DNA from: Paenibacillus sp. J31TS4
GTDB taxonomy: Bacteria; Bacillota; Bacilli; Paenibacillales; NBRC-103111
Reading direction: 5' to 3'
Length of the DNA: 64,000 nucleotides
NCBI RefSeq assembly: GCF_018403265.1
Contig: NZ_BOSI01000002.1
Location: forward strand, 434,001 to 498,000
Every line of letters begins with the position of its first letter. The first letter of the stretch is position 1. This document shows, piece by piece, positions 41,929-50,841 of the stretch. The notes beneath the pieces are model-generated. The model was not told where the DNA came from, did no database searches, and saw only the letters and a program-made list of their open reading frames with translations. A program made the translations under genes and the position numbers.

Positions 41929-42777
41929 ATGGAAAACGAGCTGTCGCGCAAACGAGCGGAGCTATCGGGCGATGCCGTCCGCGTGCTCAACGCCCGTACG
42001 CTCGCGTCGTCTCACCGACGGCTTGCGGAGCTCGTCCGGCCGGGACATAGCGTGCTGGACGTCGGCTGCGGGACGGGGGCGATCACGCGAGGAATCGCCG
42101 AGCTGGCTGGACCGGACGGACGGGTCGTAGGCGCGGACACCAACGCGGAACTGATCCGGCAGGCACGGGAGATGCACAGCCAGGTGCCGGGGCTTTCCTT
42201 TGCGAAGAGGGACGTGTTCGATCTTGGATTCCGGGGAGAGTTCGCCATCGTCACCTCATCCCGGGTTCTCCAATGTGTGGCGCAGCCCGGAGCGGCGCTT
42301 TCCGAAATGAGGGAGGCGGCGGAGCCCGGCGGGCTCGTGCTCGTCCTGGATTACAACCATGAGAAGCTCCGCTTGGAGCCGGAGCCACCTGCCAGCATGC
42401 AGGCGTTCTATGGGGCATTCCTGAGATGGCGGGCGGAGGCCGGAATGGACAATGCGATCGCGGACCGGTTGCCCGCGTTGTTCCGGGAAACGGGACTCAA
42501 GGACATCGAGGTCACACCCGAGCTGGAGCGGACGGAACGCGGTGACCCGGACTTTGCCGCTCGTATCGGCATCTGGGCGGAGGTTGCGGCGAGCCGGGGG
42601 CGGCAGATGGTGCGGGACGGCTATTTGACCGAGCCGGAACGGGAGATGGCGGAGCGGGAATACCGCGAATGGGTGAAGGAGACGGCCGTTTCCCAAACGA
42701 TGTATTTGCTGGCCGTCCAAGGCAGACGGCCTGAGGAAGAGACGGCTGACGGCGAGGCGGGACTTGCTTGTCCTTAA
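41929..42777 (+). CDS. class I SAM-dependent methyltransferase
   Basis: A 282-residue methyltransferase. Motif I is VLDVGCGTGAITRGI (about 41-55), motif II acidic residue lies in VVGADTNAELI, and the post-motif region reads SSRVLQCVAQPG and AEPGGLVLVLDYNHEK. It resembles ubiquinone/menaquinone- and small-molecule-type methyltransferases; the substrate is not evident. The ATG follows AAACGAGGTGCTGACC and is 38 bases behind the DJ-1/PfpI stop, so it is in the ZTP-controlled transcript. Confidence 0.86.
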   Translation: MENELSRKRAELSGDAVRVLNARTLASSHRRLAELVRPGHSVLDVGCGTGAITRGIAELAGPDGRVVGADTNAELIRQAREMHSQVPGLSFAKRDVFDLGFRGEFAIVTSSRVLQCVAQPGAALSEMREAAEPGGLVLVLDYNHEKLRLEPEPPASMQAFYGAFLRWRAEAGMDNAIADRLPALFRETGLKDIEVTPELERTERGDPDFAARIGIWAEVAASRGRQMVRDGYLTEPEREMAEREYREWVKETAVSQTMYLLAVQGRRPEEETADGEAGLACP

Positions 42778-42800
42778 GCCGAAGAAAAGGAGGGGAGCAC

Positions 42801-43649
42801 ATGAAGGTAACGGAGGAGAAAAGTCCGACGCGGTTTTTGGCGCGGAACCGGGCGCTGCTGGAGCAGGATGAGGCGGGGAACAACCTGCTGCTCGGCCTTC
42901 TTGCTCTTCTATCCGAGCGGGAGGAGAAGGGGGACCTTCCCCAGTACCACCGGATGGGGAAGGTCGAGACGGCGGACGGGGAGACGGCGCTTCTGTACCT
43001 GCTGAATCCGCTGAACATAGTCCTGTATGGCGGTGAGAAGGTGCGTCAAGCTTCCGAGCTGCTGGCGGACCATCTCGCCCGGGCCAGGGCCACGGTTCCG
43101 GGAGTCGTCGGTCCCAGGGAAGCGGCCGAAGCGTTCGCTGCGGCATGGGGAGTCCGAATGAGCGTTACTCCTTACGTTAAGATGGACCAGGGGATTTACC
43201 GGCTCGACCAGGTAGAGCCGGTCCCTATGAGCCCGGGAGAGCTGGTGCAGGCGGGGCCGAAGGACACGGAGCGCGTCGCCGGCTGGTACGCCGCATTCTA
43301 CGAGGAGATTGGGGAGCAGATCACCCCTTCGGTGGCGCTGGCCAAAGCGCAGGACGCCATCGCCGGCGGATGGCTATATCTGTGGCGCGACGGAGAGGCC
43401 GTCTCCATGGCCAAGAAGGCGAGGCCTACAGGAAACGGCGTTGTCGTCAGCGTCGTCTATACGCCGCCGGCTTACCGGGGGCGGGGCTATGCAACCTCCT
43501 GCGTGGCGGCGCTGAGCCGGCTTCTTCTGGACAGCGGCTACCGCTTCTGCAGCTTGTACACCGACCTTGCGAATCCGACGTCCAACGCCATCTACTCCCG
43601 GATCGGCTACCGGTTTATTCAGGAATCGGTCCAGTATCGGTTTCGGTAG
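42801..43649 (+). CDS. GNAT-family N-acetyltransferase
   Basis: A 282-residue protein whose C-terminal GNAT domain (about 140-282) carries the acetyl-CoA loop VVSVVYTPPAYRGRGYATSC, with the R-G-R-G-Y-A pyrophosphate-binding motif. The end, YTDLANPTSNAIYSRIGYRF, is the standard motif B. The N-terminal 135 residues form a divergent second GNAT-like half, as in other two-domain members. The ATG follows AAAAGGAGGGGAGCAC, 23 bases after the methyltransferase, making it the third gene of the ZTP-controlled operon. Substrate unknown. Confidence 0.86.
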   Translation: MKVTEEKSPTRFLARNRALLEQDEAGNNLLLGLLALLSEREEKGDLPQYHRMGKVETADGETALLYLLNPLNIVLYGGEKVRQASELLADHLARARATVPGVVGPREAAEAFAAAWGVRMSVTPYVKMDQGIYRLDQVEPVPMSPGELVQAGPKDTERVAGWYAAFYEEIGEQITPSVALAKAQDAIAGGWLYLWRDGEAVSMAKKARPTGNGVVVSVVYTPPAYRGRGYATSCVAALSRLLLDSGYRFCSLYTDLANPTSNAIYSRIGYRFIQESVQYRFR

Positions 43650-43771
43650 TCCACCGCTTGGATTCATAGCGCGGAAGCCTGGAGAACCCGGCCGTCGCCG
43701 AGCGGTCCGGCAGGCGTCCGAAGCATCGGTGGGAGGTGCTTTGCTACCCGCTCCGACGGCGGCTCTCAACA

Positions 43772-43812
43772 AAAAAAGCCGGTCTCCGGCAAGGAACCGG
43801 GGACCGACTTTT
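43772..43812. terminator. bidirectional terminator
   Basis: A long stem with AAAAGCCGGTC/CCGG and CCGG/GACCG-CTTTT arms around CAAGGAA ends the plus-strand GNAT operon and the convergent secreted-protein gene. Confidence 0.78.
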
Positions 43813-43819
43813 CGGGTTG

Positions 43820-46642
43820 TTACTTATTCGGCTTGGCTTGCTTAACATGGACGGTGATGGGAATGGACGTTACGGTAACTCCTTGAATGGTCAGCCGGAC
43901 GGACAGTTTCGCGCTTCCCGGCTTGTACGCATGCAGCACCCCCTTCTCATCGATCTCCGCTACGGCAGAATGACTGCTTGTATACTCGATCGCCGCACCG
44001 GTGAGCTCCCTGGTCGTCCGGCCCTTCTCCAGAATGGCCGTCAGCCCGGTCTGCACCTGAGTTCCGGCCGTGAGCTCCCGTTCCGGAATGTACAGGTCGG
44101 CTGATGCGAGCTTCACGACGAGCTGGGGATCGCTGTATTTGATCAGCTCGCTGCCGTATTTGAAGTAGAAATTGCCAAAGTCGTCCTGCGCCAGCTTCTC
44201 TACATTGCTCTCCAGAATCGTCGTCACGTCTTTCGTCCCGGCATCGACCTTGAACATCTTGCTGACGTAAGTGCCTTCTCCGACATAGCCCGTAAAGATG
44301 GAGCCGTACAGATTCCCGTCCGTCCCTAGCAGCAGATGGGGATTGGCGTAGACATAATCCGCAGCGGGGAACTTGTCGTCCTGATAAACCACCTTGCGGC
44401 TAACGGGATCGAAGACGAACAGCACGCCTTGCGCCATTCCCCACAGATTGCCGTCCGGTCCCCATAAGAAGGCGGCCAGTCCTTTTTTGCCGGCAACCGG
44501 CACGGTTTCGAACTCGATCTCTCCCGAGGCGATGTCGTAGACGGCCAGTCTGCCCGCTCCGCCATCCATCGCACCCGTCCCCAGATACAGCTTGCCGTCC
44601 CGATAGAGCATCGTGTTGACCGAATGATTCGGCACCAGATGGCGTTTCACCTCCAGCGTATCCGTCTCCGGATCGTAGATCGAGAGGGCGCCGCCCACCT
44701 TGCCGGCGATCGGATAGCTGCCGATGTACAGCTTGTTCAGCTCTTCGACACCGACCATGGCGATCGGCCTCTCCTGTTCGTAGCCGAGCTGTTTCACCCG
44801 CAGAGGATTTTGCGGCAGACTGGGATCGGTCCGGTTCCAAGGCTTGGCAGGATCGAACCGGAAGAGCGACGCTCCCGGATACCCGCCCATATAGGAAATG
44901 CCGTTCAGCGTCGCATAAGCCTCGATCTGCCCAAGGCTCGGATAGAGCAGCGTCTCGTCCCGGGTCGGCGAGTAGATCCCCATGCCTCCTCCGGAGATGA
45001 ATCCGGATGACAGCATGCGGCCGTCCGAGCCTTTGCCTATGTTGAACAGCTCGACGAATTGAGGCGGCAGAGGGAGCTCGGCCGTCTCCGTTTTGCCCGT
45101 TTCCAGGTTATAGTAGAAGGCCCATCCGCTGTTGCCGGCCAATCCGACGAGAGAAAGGCCCGGCCAATCCGGCCGCTGCAGATCGACGTAACCGAACGCG
45201 ATAGCGGCTCCTTTGACATTGACGCCCAGCGAGGCATACGTATCGGTCGTCACATCGTAAGCATGCAGCGACCATTGGTTCTTGCCGTCGGGCAGCGTTT
45301 CGTAGTGGGTGTAAAAGACGCGGTTATCCGGGGAGACGGGAGAGAAGCCCCGCGCGTTGTAGTTCGGGTTGTTCTCGACGGGCCAGGTCCCGGTCGCAGG
45401 GTCGTAGACGTACATGACCGGCCCCGCATTCAGACGCACGAACAGCTTGCCCGCCGTATACTGCAGGTCGTATACCGCCACCTTGCCCGCGAATCCGGGA
45501 TGCTCGATCGGCGTCTTCGTCCCGGTTGCCAAGTCGTATCTGTACAGCTTGGCGACGTCGGATCCGCCGACATAGAGCGCATGGCGGTCGGCGTCATAGG
45601 CGAGAGCCCGTACGTGCTGCTCCTTCGGTCCCGTGGAGAACGAGGCGAGGACGGTACTGCGGTCGGTCTGAGGATCGTACTCGAACAGCGACTGGGAATA
45701 CCCGGTTCCGCCATAGACCTTGCCGTCCGGTCCCGGCACCAGCACCAAAATAATCGTATCCGAAGGAACCGGCTTGCCGAGCGTGCGCATCTTCCCGGTC
45801 AACGGGTCATATTGGAACAACGTTCCGTTCGGCGTACTGCCTATGTAGACCTTGCCGTCGGTCGCGACCGTAATCCCCCAAGCGGCGCTGGCATTGCTGC
45901 CGTCCAGGGCAACGAGGGCATGCCGCTGCCGAACCTCCTTCGTGAGAACGTCACTTACGAGGAATTGGGCGGGATCGCCCTGGGCGACGGTGTACATGAC
46001 GTCCCGGCCGCTCTTATCCTTGCCGTACGCGCCGGTCATAATGGTCAGGCTCGTCGACTGCGGACCGAGATTGGTCAGGTAGTCCGGCGTCTTCGCTACT
46101 TGAAGCGAGGCGGCATCCGCATAGAAAAGAGCGGTTTTGTTAGCGGGAATGTGAAACGCCACCCGCACGAGGGCGCCGTCCTTGGGAGCGGATGCGGTTA
46201 CGTGCACGTCCTCCCAGCCGCCTGGCTTCGCACTCACGAGCCCGCTTACTACGGAGAGGAGCTTGCCCGATGCGTCGTAAAAGCGGACATCCGCTTTTGC
46301 TCCGCTGCCGGACCCGCTCCGGGTTTTGGCGGTGAAGGTCACGTTGTCGAACGGAAGGACGGAATAGGCGTCGCTCACGACCCCTATAGCTTGGCTGGAA
46401 GAATTCGAAAGCACGAGGCTTTGCAGCCTTTCGGCTGCCGTCTCGCGGGTCACTTGTACGGCAGGCGAATCGCCGTCCGGAGACCAACCGGGGACGTTAG
46501 AACCGGAGGCGTCCTCGAAGCTTCCATTGACGAGCACATTTGGCAGAGGACTCTCCGCCTGAGCTCCCGGCAACGGAGCGAGACTGAGGAGCAGGCAGAG
46601 AACGATTCCGGCGGCAAGCCATTTTCGGGATGACGGGAACAT
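43820..46642 (-). CDS. large secreted beta-propeller protein with carbohydrate-binding-like N-domain
   Basis: A 940-residue exported protein. It has a signal peptide (1 to about 29, ending GAQA), an N-terminal jelly-roll resembling carbohydrate-binding modules (LVNGSFEDASGSNVPGW, about 37-53, extending to about 182), then many propeller-type repeats such as GKVYIGSTPNGTLFQYDP, GKVYGGTGYSQSLFEYDP and ALYVGGSDVAKLYRYD (about 190-830), and a Big_2-like Ig domain (about 850-932). It has no anchor motif, so it is probably released. The ATG has AAAAGGAGTGATCGACC upstream. A cre-like site in the leader suggests carbon control; a role in binding or degrading polysaccharide is inferred, and no catalytic residues are identified. 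Confidence 0.82.
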   Translation of the reverse strand: MFPSSRKWLAAGIVLCLLLSLAPLPGAQAESPLPNVLVNGSFEDASGSNVPGWSPDGDSPAVQVTRETAAERLQSLVLSNSSSQAIGVVSDAYSVLPFDNVTFTAKTRSGSGSGAKADVRFYDASGKLLSVVSGLVSAKPGGWEDVHVTASAPKDGALVRVAFHIPANKTALFYADAASLQVAKTPDYLTNLGPQSTSLTIMTGAYGKDKSGRDVMYTVAQGDPAQFLVSDVLTKEVRQRHALVALDGSNASAAWGITVATDGKVYIGSTPNGTLFQYDPLTGKMRTLGKPVPSDTIILVLVPGPDGKVYGGTGYSQSLFEYDPQTDRSTVLASFSTGPKEQHVRALAYDADRHALYVGGSDVAKLYRYDLATGTKTPIEHPGFAGKVAVYDLQYTAGKLFVRLNAGPVMYVYDPATGTWPVENNPNYNARGFSPVSPDNRVFYTHYETLPDGKNQWSLHAYDVTTDTYASLGVNVKGAAIAFGYVDLQRPDWPGLSLVGLAGNSGWAFYYNLETGKTETAELPLPPQFVELFNIGKGSDGRMLSSGFISGGGMGIYSPTRDETLLYPSLGQIEAYATLNGISYMGGYPGASLFRFDPAKPWNRTDPSLPQNPLRVKQLGYEQERPIAMVGVEELNKLYIGSYPIAGKVGGALSIYDPETDTLEVKRHLVPNHSVNTMLYRDGKLYLGTGAMDGGAGRLAVYDIASGEIEFETVPVAGKKGLAAFLWGPDGNLWGMAQGVLFVFDPVSRKVVYQDDKFPAADYVYANPHLLLGTDGNLYGSIFTGYVGEGTYVSKMFKVDAGTKDVTTILESNVEKLAQDDFGNFYFKYGSELIKYSDPQLVVKLASADLYIPERELTAGTQVQTGLTAILEKGRTTRELTGAAIEYTSSHSAVAEIDEKGVLHAYKPGSAKLSVRLTIQGVTVTSIPITVHVKQAKPNK

Positions 46643-46673
46643 GGTCGATCACTCCTTTTGGTTTGAATGAATG

Positions 46674-46687
46674 TGCAATCGCTTTCA
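46674..46687. promoter_or_regulatory. cre-like (CcpA) site
   Basis: TGCAATCGCTTTCA matches the cre consensus TGWAANCGNTNWCA at all but one position and is nearly palindromic. It lies 32 bases upstream of the secreted-protein start and downstream of its promoter, a roadblock position. Confidence 0.5.
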
Positions 46688-46767
46688 TATAAATGCTGCG
46701 TAAATGACCTTGCGTGAGGCGGGTGTGTCCGTTCCCTCCTTCCCAAGCTCGACCGAGGCTTGATCCG

Positions 46768-46797
46768 ATCATAGCAAATCGGATTGGTTTCGGTCAG
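46768..46797 (-). promoter_or_regulatory. promoter of the secreted beta-propeller gene, with overlapping inverted repeat
   Basis: On the minus strand an extended -10 (TGC-TATGAT, TATGAT at 46773-46768) is preceded by CTGACC (46797-46792) at 18 bases. An inverted repeat ATCCGAT-N8-ATCGGAT (46763-46784) overlaps the -10 and may be an operator. The rest of the 46643-47007 gap shows no gene. Confidence 0.5.
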
Positions 46798-47007
46798 GTA
46801 AATATTGGAAAAAGCAGGAAAAAGGGAGACGATGAAGGGGCTTACGGGCCTGCGGCGAGGATCATTCTTTTTTTGATAGCGCTTGCGGAAAGGATGACGT
46901 ATAGTGAAAACAAGAAAATCGGAGCCGCGATTCTGCCATACCCCTCTGTGACCGGCCATATGATGGTAGAGGGCTGGAGGAGCGCGGCGAAAGGAGGAGC
47001 AAGAGGC

Positions 47008-47370
47008 ATGATGGACGCTATCCAGGCTTATTGTTTGGCCAAGCCGGGTGCCGAGGAGACGTACCCATTCGGGCCGTCCCCGCTCGTCGCCAAGGTGGGG
47101 GGCAAAATGTTCGCCCTGCTGTCGGCGGGTGCGGTTTCCCTCAAATGCGATCCGGCGATCGCCGAGAATTTGCGGGAGCAGCATGCTTCCGTCAAGCCGG
47201 GCTATCATCTGAACAAGAAGTATTGGAACTCGGTTCTCGTGGACGGCTCGCTGACGGTGGAGGACATAGAAGCCATGATCGATCATTCGTATGAGCTGGT
47301 CGTCGGCAGCCTGACGAAGGCGGCGCGCGTCGAGCTGGAACGGCTCGGGGAAAAGGCGGGCAGAGCTTAA
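47008..47370 (+). CDS. MmcQ/YjbR-family protein
   Basis: A 120-residue protein of the small MmcQ/YjbR alpha/beta family. It begins MMDAIQAYCLAKPGAEETYPFG and contains LVAKVGGKMFALL, the family's 'KPG-x-EE-x-(Y/F)PF' and 'K-x-x-GK-(M/I)FA' motifs, and KYWNSVLVDGSL near the centre. Members have a CyaY-like/DNA-binding double-wing fold; biological role is unknown. Translation starts at the ATG at 47008 behind GAAAGGAGGAGCAAGAGGC. The frame is open further upstream, but those codons lie in non-coding sequence. Confidence 0.86.
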   Translation: MMDAIQAYCLAKPGAEETYPFGPSPLVAKVGGKMFALLSAGAVSLKCDPAIAENLREQHASVKPGYHLNKKYWNSVLVDGSLTVEDIEAMIDHSYELVVGSLTKAARVELERLGEKAGRA

Positions 47371-47409
47371 GCGTTGCCGACGTTCGAAATCCGGGAGGGG
47401 AGGCCTGCC

Positions 47410-47871
47410 ATGCAGGTAGTGAAAAAGGACGAGATGAGGCTGGTGGGGCTGCGTGTACTTTGTCCAGGGGACGAGTATGCGGCCGAAATTCCAAAAGCCT
47501 GCGCCGCTCTCGCCCGGCGGATCGGCGAGATTCCGGGAGCGGTTGCGCCCGATACGCTGATTGGCGTCTATCAGGTGGATGCCTGTACGGAGGAAAAGGA
47601 CGGCTATTGGGTATGCGTGCAGGTGGAAGGGGACGCGGAGCCCCCGGCGGGCATGACGGCGTTGACGGTTCCGGCCCAGCGCTACGCGGTCGCCTATCAT
47701 CGGGGACCGGCCGATGAGATCCGTGCCACCTACGCGGCCCTTCATCAGGAGATCGCCGCGGCGGCCTTTGAGCGGATCCTCCAGTCGTGGCATCTGGAAA
47801 TTTATATCCCGTCCAAGCAGGTCCAGCCTCCCGACTACGTGGAGATCGACCTGTACGACACGATACGGTAG
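47410..47871 (+). CDS. GyrI-like / AraC-effector-binding-domain protein
   Basis: A 153-residue stand-alone SHV (GyrI-like) domain. It shows the paired beta-alpha-beta halves, KKDEMRLVGLRVLC at the start and VPAQRYAVAYHRGPADEIRATY in the second half, and the family's closing LEIYIPSKQ...VEIDLYDTI. Such domains bind hydrophobic or cationic small molecules, and some inhibit gyrase toxins or hydrolyse cyclopropanoids. The ATG at 47410 follows GGGAGGGGAGGCCTGCC; a TTG at 47374 is a possible longer start. It is 39 bases behind the YjbR gene and probably co-transcribed. Confidence 0.83.
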   Translation: MQVVKKDEMRLVGLRVLCPGDEYAAEIPKACAALARRIGEIPGAVAPDTLIGVYQVDACTEEKDGYWVCVQVEGDAEPPAGMTALTVPAQRYAVAYHRGPADEIRATYAALHQEIAAAAFERILQSWHLEIYIPSKQVQPPDYVEIDLYDTIR

Positions 47872-47904
47872 TCCGCCGTCCGGCGGTCGCTTGGAGGACA
47901 GCAA

Positions 47905-47934
47905 AAGCAGCCGGTCTTACTGACCGGCTGCCTT
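47905..47934. terminator. terminator
   Basis: GCAGCCGGTC and GACCGGCTGC form a ten-base stem around TTACT, with AA/TT ends on both sides. Confidence 0.75.
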
Positions 47935-47973
47935 CGTGTCTTGATTGAGCTATTATGGTCGTTCAACGACTGC

Positions 47974-48429
47974 TTACAATTCTTTCGTCATAAAAACACT
48001 ATTGGGGTCTTCCCTGTAATCCGCAAACGGAGGGCAGGATTCGAATCCGAACCGTTGATAGAGTTGTCTAGCCGCTTCGAACCCTTCCATGGAGCCGGTT
48101 TCCAAGCTCAGCCGTCGATAGCCTCGCTGCGTAGCTTCCTCCACGATATGGGCCAGTAGTTTAGAGGCGACGCCTTTCCTGAGATGCTTGGTGGAAGTAC
48201 GCATGGATTTGATTTCCCCATGCTGGCCTCCCAGGTCTTTAAGAGCACCGCAGCCTAACAGTTCGCCTTGCTCCCATGCACTCCAGAAGGTGATGTCCGG
48301 TGCTTTCAATCGATCTCGATTCAAGGCATGTACGCTCTCCGGCGGGGATTGTTCAAACATGCTCTGCAAATGTTCATTGACCAAGGCGATAATATCGGCT
48401 CCGGATAAATCATCGAGTTTAATCTCCAT
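47974..48429 (-). CDS. GNAT-family N-acetyltransferase
   Basis: A 151-residue single-domain GNAT. The acetyl-CoA-binding region is KSMRTSTKHLRKGVASKLLAHIV, with the R-K-G-V-A-S loop, and motif B is YRRLSLETGSMEGFEAARQLYQRFGF. This is close to the YjdJ/PhnO-like bacillary acetyltransferases with broad substrates. The ATG at 48429 follows TTAGGGAGTGAAGCGC; a GTG nine bases upstream is an alternative. It is less GC-rich than its neighbours, which hints at a separate origin. Confidence 0.87.
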   Translation of the reverse strand: MEIKLDDLSGADIIALVNEHLQSMFEQSPPESVHALNRDRLKAPDITFWSAWEQGELLGCGALKDLGGQHGEIKSMRTSTKHLRKGVASKLLAHIVEEATQRGYRRLSLETGSMEGFEAARQLYQRFGFESCPPFADYREDPNSVFMTKEL

Positions 48430-48624
48430 GCGCTTCACTCCCTAAGATAAGCTAAAGGTAATTCCATCCGGCTCTACGCATTGTTCTTTTTCGAAGTTGC
48501 TCGGTTCGTCCATGAGCAGGATATTGTAGCGCCAAACGGCTGCGGCTGTCAATTCCCCCGGACATCGCCATGCGCTGAAACAATCGGGCGGGGAATCTCG
48601 TCTGATCAGGCAGGAGGTGAAAGG

Positions 48625-49341
48625 ATGAACCGACTGCCCGTCTTGCTGCTTCTCTCGCTCGTTTTCCTTCTGAGCGGTTGCTCGTTCCTGCCGGTCCGTC
48701 CGACCCAAGGGCAGGCGATTATCGACTGGGTGGATTTTGTCAAGCTGAACGGGCATACCTATACCAGTGTCTGGAATCGGGCGCTGGCAGATCCGAAGCT
48801 GGTGGGGGAAGAAGCCGGCCATGTGAATTTTAAGGTGGCCGATGTCGTGACCGACCCCTATTACAGGACGCAGGACGGGGACGCCGCCTTCCTTGGAATC
48901 GGCACCAAGCTTTACCGGGTCGAAGGCTTCTCGAAGGAGGAACTGCTGGCGGCTCCGGACCCGAACCAGCCGCAAGGCTACCGCTTGTACGCGACGGAAG
49001 GCGCCGTCCAGAGAGCTTCGAGCATTTTCGACGATTTAACGGCCAATCGGATTTCACGAATCGAGCTGTACGCGGACTATTGGCGGACGCCCCCGTTCCG
49101 GACGCTGGTCCAAGCGGAGAAAGACGCCTTTTTCCGGCTGCTGGCATCCGGCTTGGACAGCCCCGGCTACTCGCCGTTCACGCAAAGCGGCGATCCTGCC
49201 TATACCCAGATGGTGCTGTACACCGGCGAACCGCTCGCTTATACATTCTCCCTGGCGGACGACGGAAGGCACGTCTTTTTTCATCCGCAGGAGACGAGGC
49301 TCGTCGATAACGCTATCCGCGCCTATCTGCAGCAGCCGTAA
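48625..49341 (+). CDS. lipoprotein, unknown
   Basis: A 238-residue exported lipoprotein. The signal peptide ends in the lipobox LLSGC, with Cys19 as lipidation site. The mature part is a soluble mixed alpha/beta domain with IDWVDFVKLNGHTYTSVW near its start and no catalytic motif that I recognise. The N-terminal layout, a short 'KLNG-x-x-Y' region followed by 'GT-KLYRVEG', resembles other small Paenibacillus/Bacillus lipoproteins of unknown role. The start has a perfect CAGGAGGTGAAAGG site. A terminator overlaps the stop codon. Confidence 0.8.
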   Translation: MNRLPVLLLLSLVFLLSGCSFLPVRPTQGQAIIDWVDFVKLNGHTYTSVWNRALADPKLVGEEAGHVNFKVADVVTDPYYRTQDGDAAFLGIGTKLYRVEGFSKEELLAAPDPNQPQGYRLYATEGAVQRASSIFDDLTANRISRIELYADYWRTPPFRTLVQAEKDAFFRLLASGLDSPGYSPFTQSGDPAYTQMVLYTGEPLAYTFSLADDGRHVFFHPQETRLVDNAIRAYLQQP

Positions 49342-49354
49342 GGCTGCTGTTTTT
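49330..49354 (+). terminator. terminator overlapping the lipoprotein stop
   Basis: CAGCAGCC and GGCTGCTG form an eight-base stem around GTAA (which includes the TAA stop), followed by five T. Confidence 0.78.
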
Positions 49355-49454
49355 GTGGGGCGGCTTCGATTCGCAAATTCGTTCTTGTTGGTCATCCCCT
49401 AGTATGCTAGGTTGGAAGAAACTTGCAGCCAATAGAGAAAGCGAGGAGTAAGCA

Positions 49455-50312
49455 ATGAGCGATCGGAAGGCCCCGGACGGAAGAGAAAGTGCGGACGAAT
49501 GGAAAGAGCTGACGGACGAGTCCCGGGATCGATGGGATCGGGTGGCAGGCTTTTGGGACGATTATATGGGGGAGACGAGCAACCGGTGGCATCGGGAGCT
49601 GATCCGGCCTAAAACCGAGGAGCTGCTGGCTGTCAAACCGGGCGATCGCGTCCTTGACGTCGCCTGCGGAAACGGCAACTTTTCCCGCCGGCTGGCGGAT
49701 CTCGGCGCGCAGGTGACCGCCTTCGATTACAGCCCGGTCATGGTCGAGAGGGCCCGCCGGAGGTCGCAGGAATACGAAGCACGAATCGAGTACCGGGTCG
49801 CCGACGCGACGGAGGAGGAGACGCTGCTGGCGCTGGGGCGTGGGGCCTTCGACAGCGCCGTAGCCAACATGGCGCTTATGGACATTGCGGACATCCGTCC
49901 TCTGATCCGGAGCGCGACCGAGTGGCTAAAGCCCGGCGGCGTGTTCGTGTTCTCCGTGCCGCATCCGTGCTTCCAGTCCCCTCAAGCCAGGCGCAGCTAC
50001 GAAACTGAGGATATCGACGGCCGGGTCGTCTCGCGTAGCGTCGTGCACGCGAGCCGTTACCTGACTCCGCAAGCGTCCGAAACGATCGGCATTGCCGGGC
50101 AGCCGATAGCCCATTTGCTGTTCCACCGCTCGCTCCAGGAGTACATGACGCTCTTTTTTGGCGCCGGCTTCGTGCTGGACGGATTCGCGGAACCCGGCTT
50201 TGCTCCGGATCCGGACAGCCGCCGGTTTGAATGGAGCGAGCTGCCTGCGGTTGCGGTGTTCCGGTTTCGCAAGCTGCCGCAATCCGGGAATGAAGAGAGC
50301 TCCCGTCTATAA
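49455..50312 (+). CDS. class I SAM-dependent methyltransferase
   Basis: A 285-residue methyltransferase. Motif I is VLDVACGNGNFSRRLADLG (about 66-84), motif II is VTAFDYSPVMVERA, and the beta5 region is WLKPGGVFVFSVPHPCF, with a Pro-His-Pro motif seen in several small-molecule methyltransferases. The N-terminal 45 residues are charged and helical. It is the third methyltransferase of this fold in the window and not closely similar to the others. The ATG follows AAAGCGAGGAGTAAGCA. Substrate unknown. Confidence 0.86.
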   Translation: MSDRKAPDGRESADEWKELTDESRDRWDRVAGFWDDYMGETSNRWHRELIRPKTEELLAVKPGDRVLDVACGNGNFSRRLADLGAQVTAFDYSPVMVERARRRSQEYEARIEYRVADATEEETLLALGRGAFDSAVANMALMDIADIRPLIRSATEWLKPGGVFVFSVPHPCFQSPQARRSYETEDIDGRVVSRSVVHASRYLTPQASETIGIAGQPIAHLLFHRSLQEYMTLFFGAGFVLDGFAEPGFAPDPDSRRFEWSELPAVAVFRFRKLPQSGNEESSRL

Positions 50313-50454
50313 TCCTTGGGGCGTACGAGGCAAGGCCAGCCAGGTGGGCAATCATGCGACGCTTCTTCTAGCCCTGTTCGTTCCCGCTATGGTAAGGTAG
50401 GGGGAAACTGCCGCGCAGCGGGCGCTTAGAGAGAGAAGAGGGAAGGGAAACCTA

Positions 50455-50775
50455 TTGACGATTCTTGTATTCTTGCTGGCAGGCATAGCCGAGATCGGAG
50501 GCGGCTACCTGATCTGGCTGTGGCTTCGGGAAGGCAAGTCCGCCTTCTGGGGACTCGGCGGTGCGATCGCCCTCATCTTGTACGGCGTTATCGCCACGTT
50601 TCAAACCTTTCCGTCCTTTGGACGGGTCTATGCCGCTTACGGCGGGGTGTTCGTTGTGCTTTCGGTGCTGTGGGGCTGGGGCATCGACCGCAAGACGCCG
50701 GATTTATACGACTGGCTGGGCGCGATTATCTGTCTGGTCGGCGTGTCGGTCATGATATGGGGACCGAGGCAGTAG
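50455..50775 (+). CDS. ynfA: YnfA-family (UPF0060) membrane protein
   Basis: A 106-residue protein with four transmembrane segments covering almost the whole chain. Family-defining stretches are [42 protein letters not shown] and [18 protein letters not shown]. YnfA proteins are small SMR-like membrane proteins; some export drugs or cations. The start is a TTG at 50455 behind GAAGGGAAACC. Single gene. Confidence 0.92.
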   Translation: MTILVFLLAGIAEIGGGYLIWLWLREGKSAFWGLGGAIALILYGVIATFQTFPSFGRVYAAYGGVFVVLSVLWGWGIDRKTPDLYDWLGAIICLVGVSVMIWGPRQ

Positions 50776-50841
50776 AAGCCCGATGTGGAAGCCCAAGGCA
50801 GGTGACAGAGCTGGGGTGCGCGAGAAGGAGGGGATGGCATA

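Noticed and set aside
45059-46633. 524-codon open frame antisense to the secreted beta-propeller gene
   Set aside because: Shadow of a well-supported gene; no start signal, no domain.
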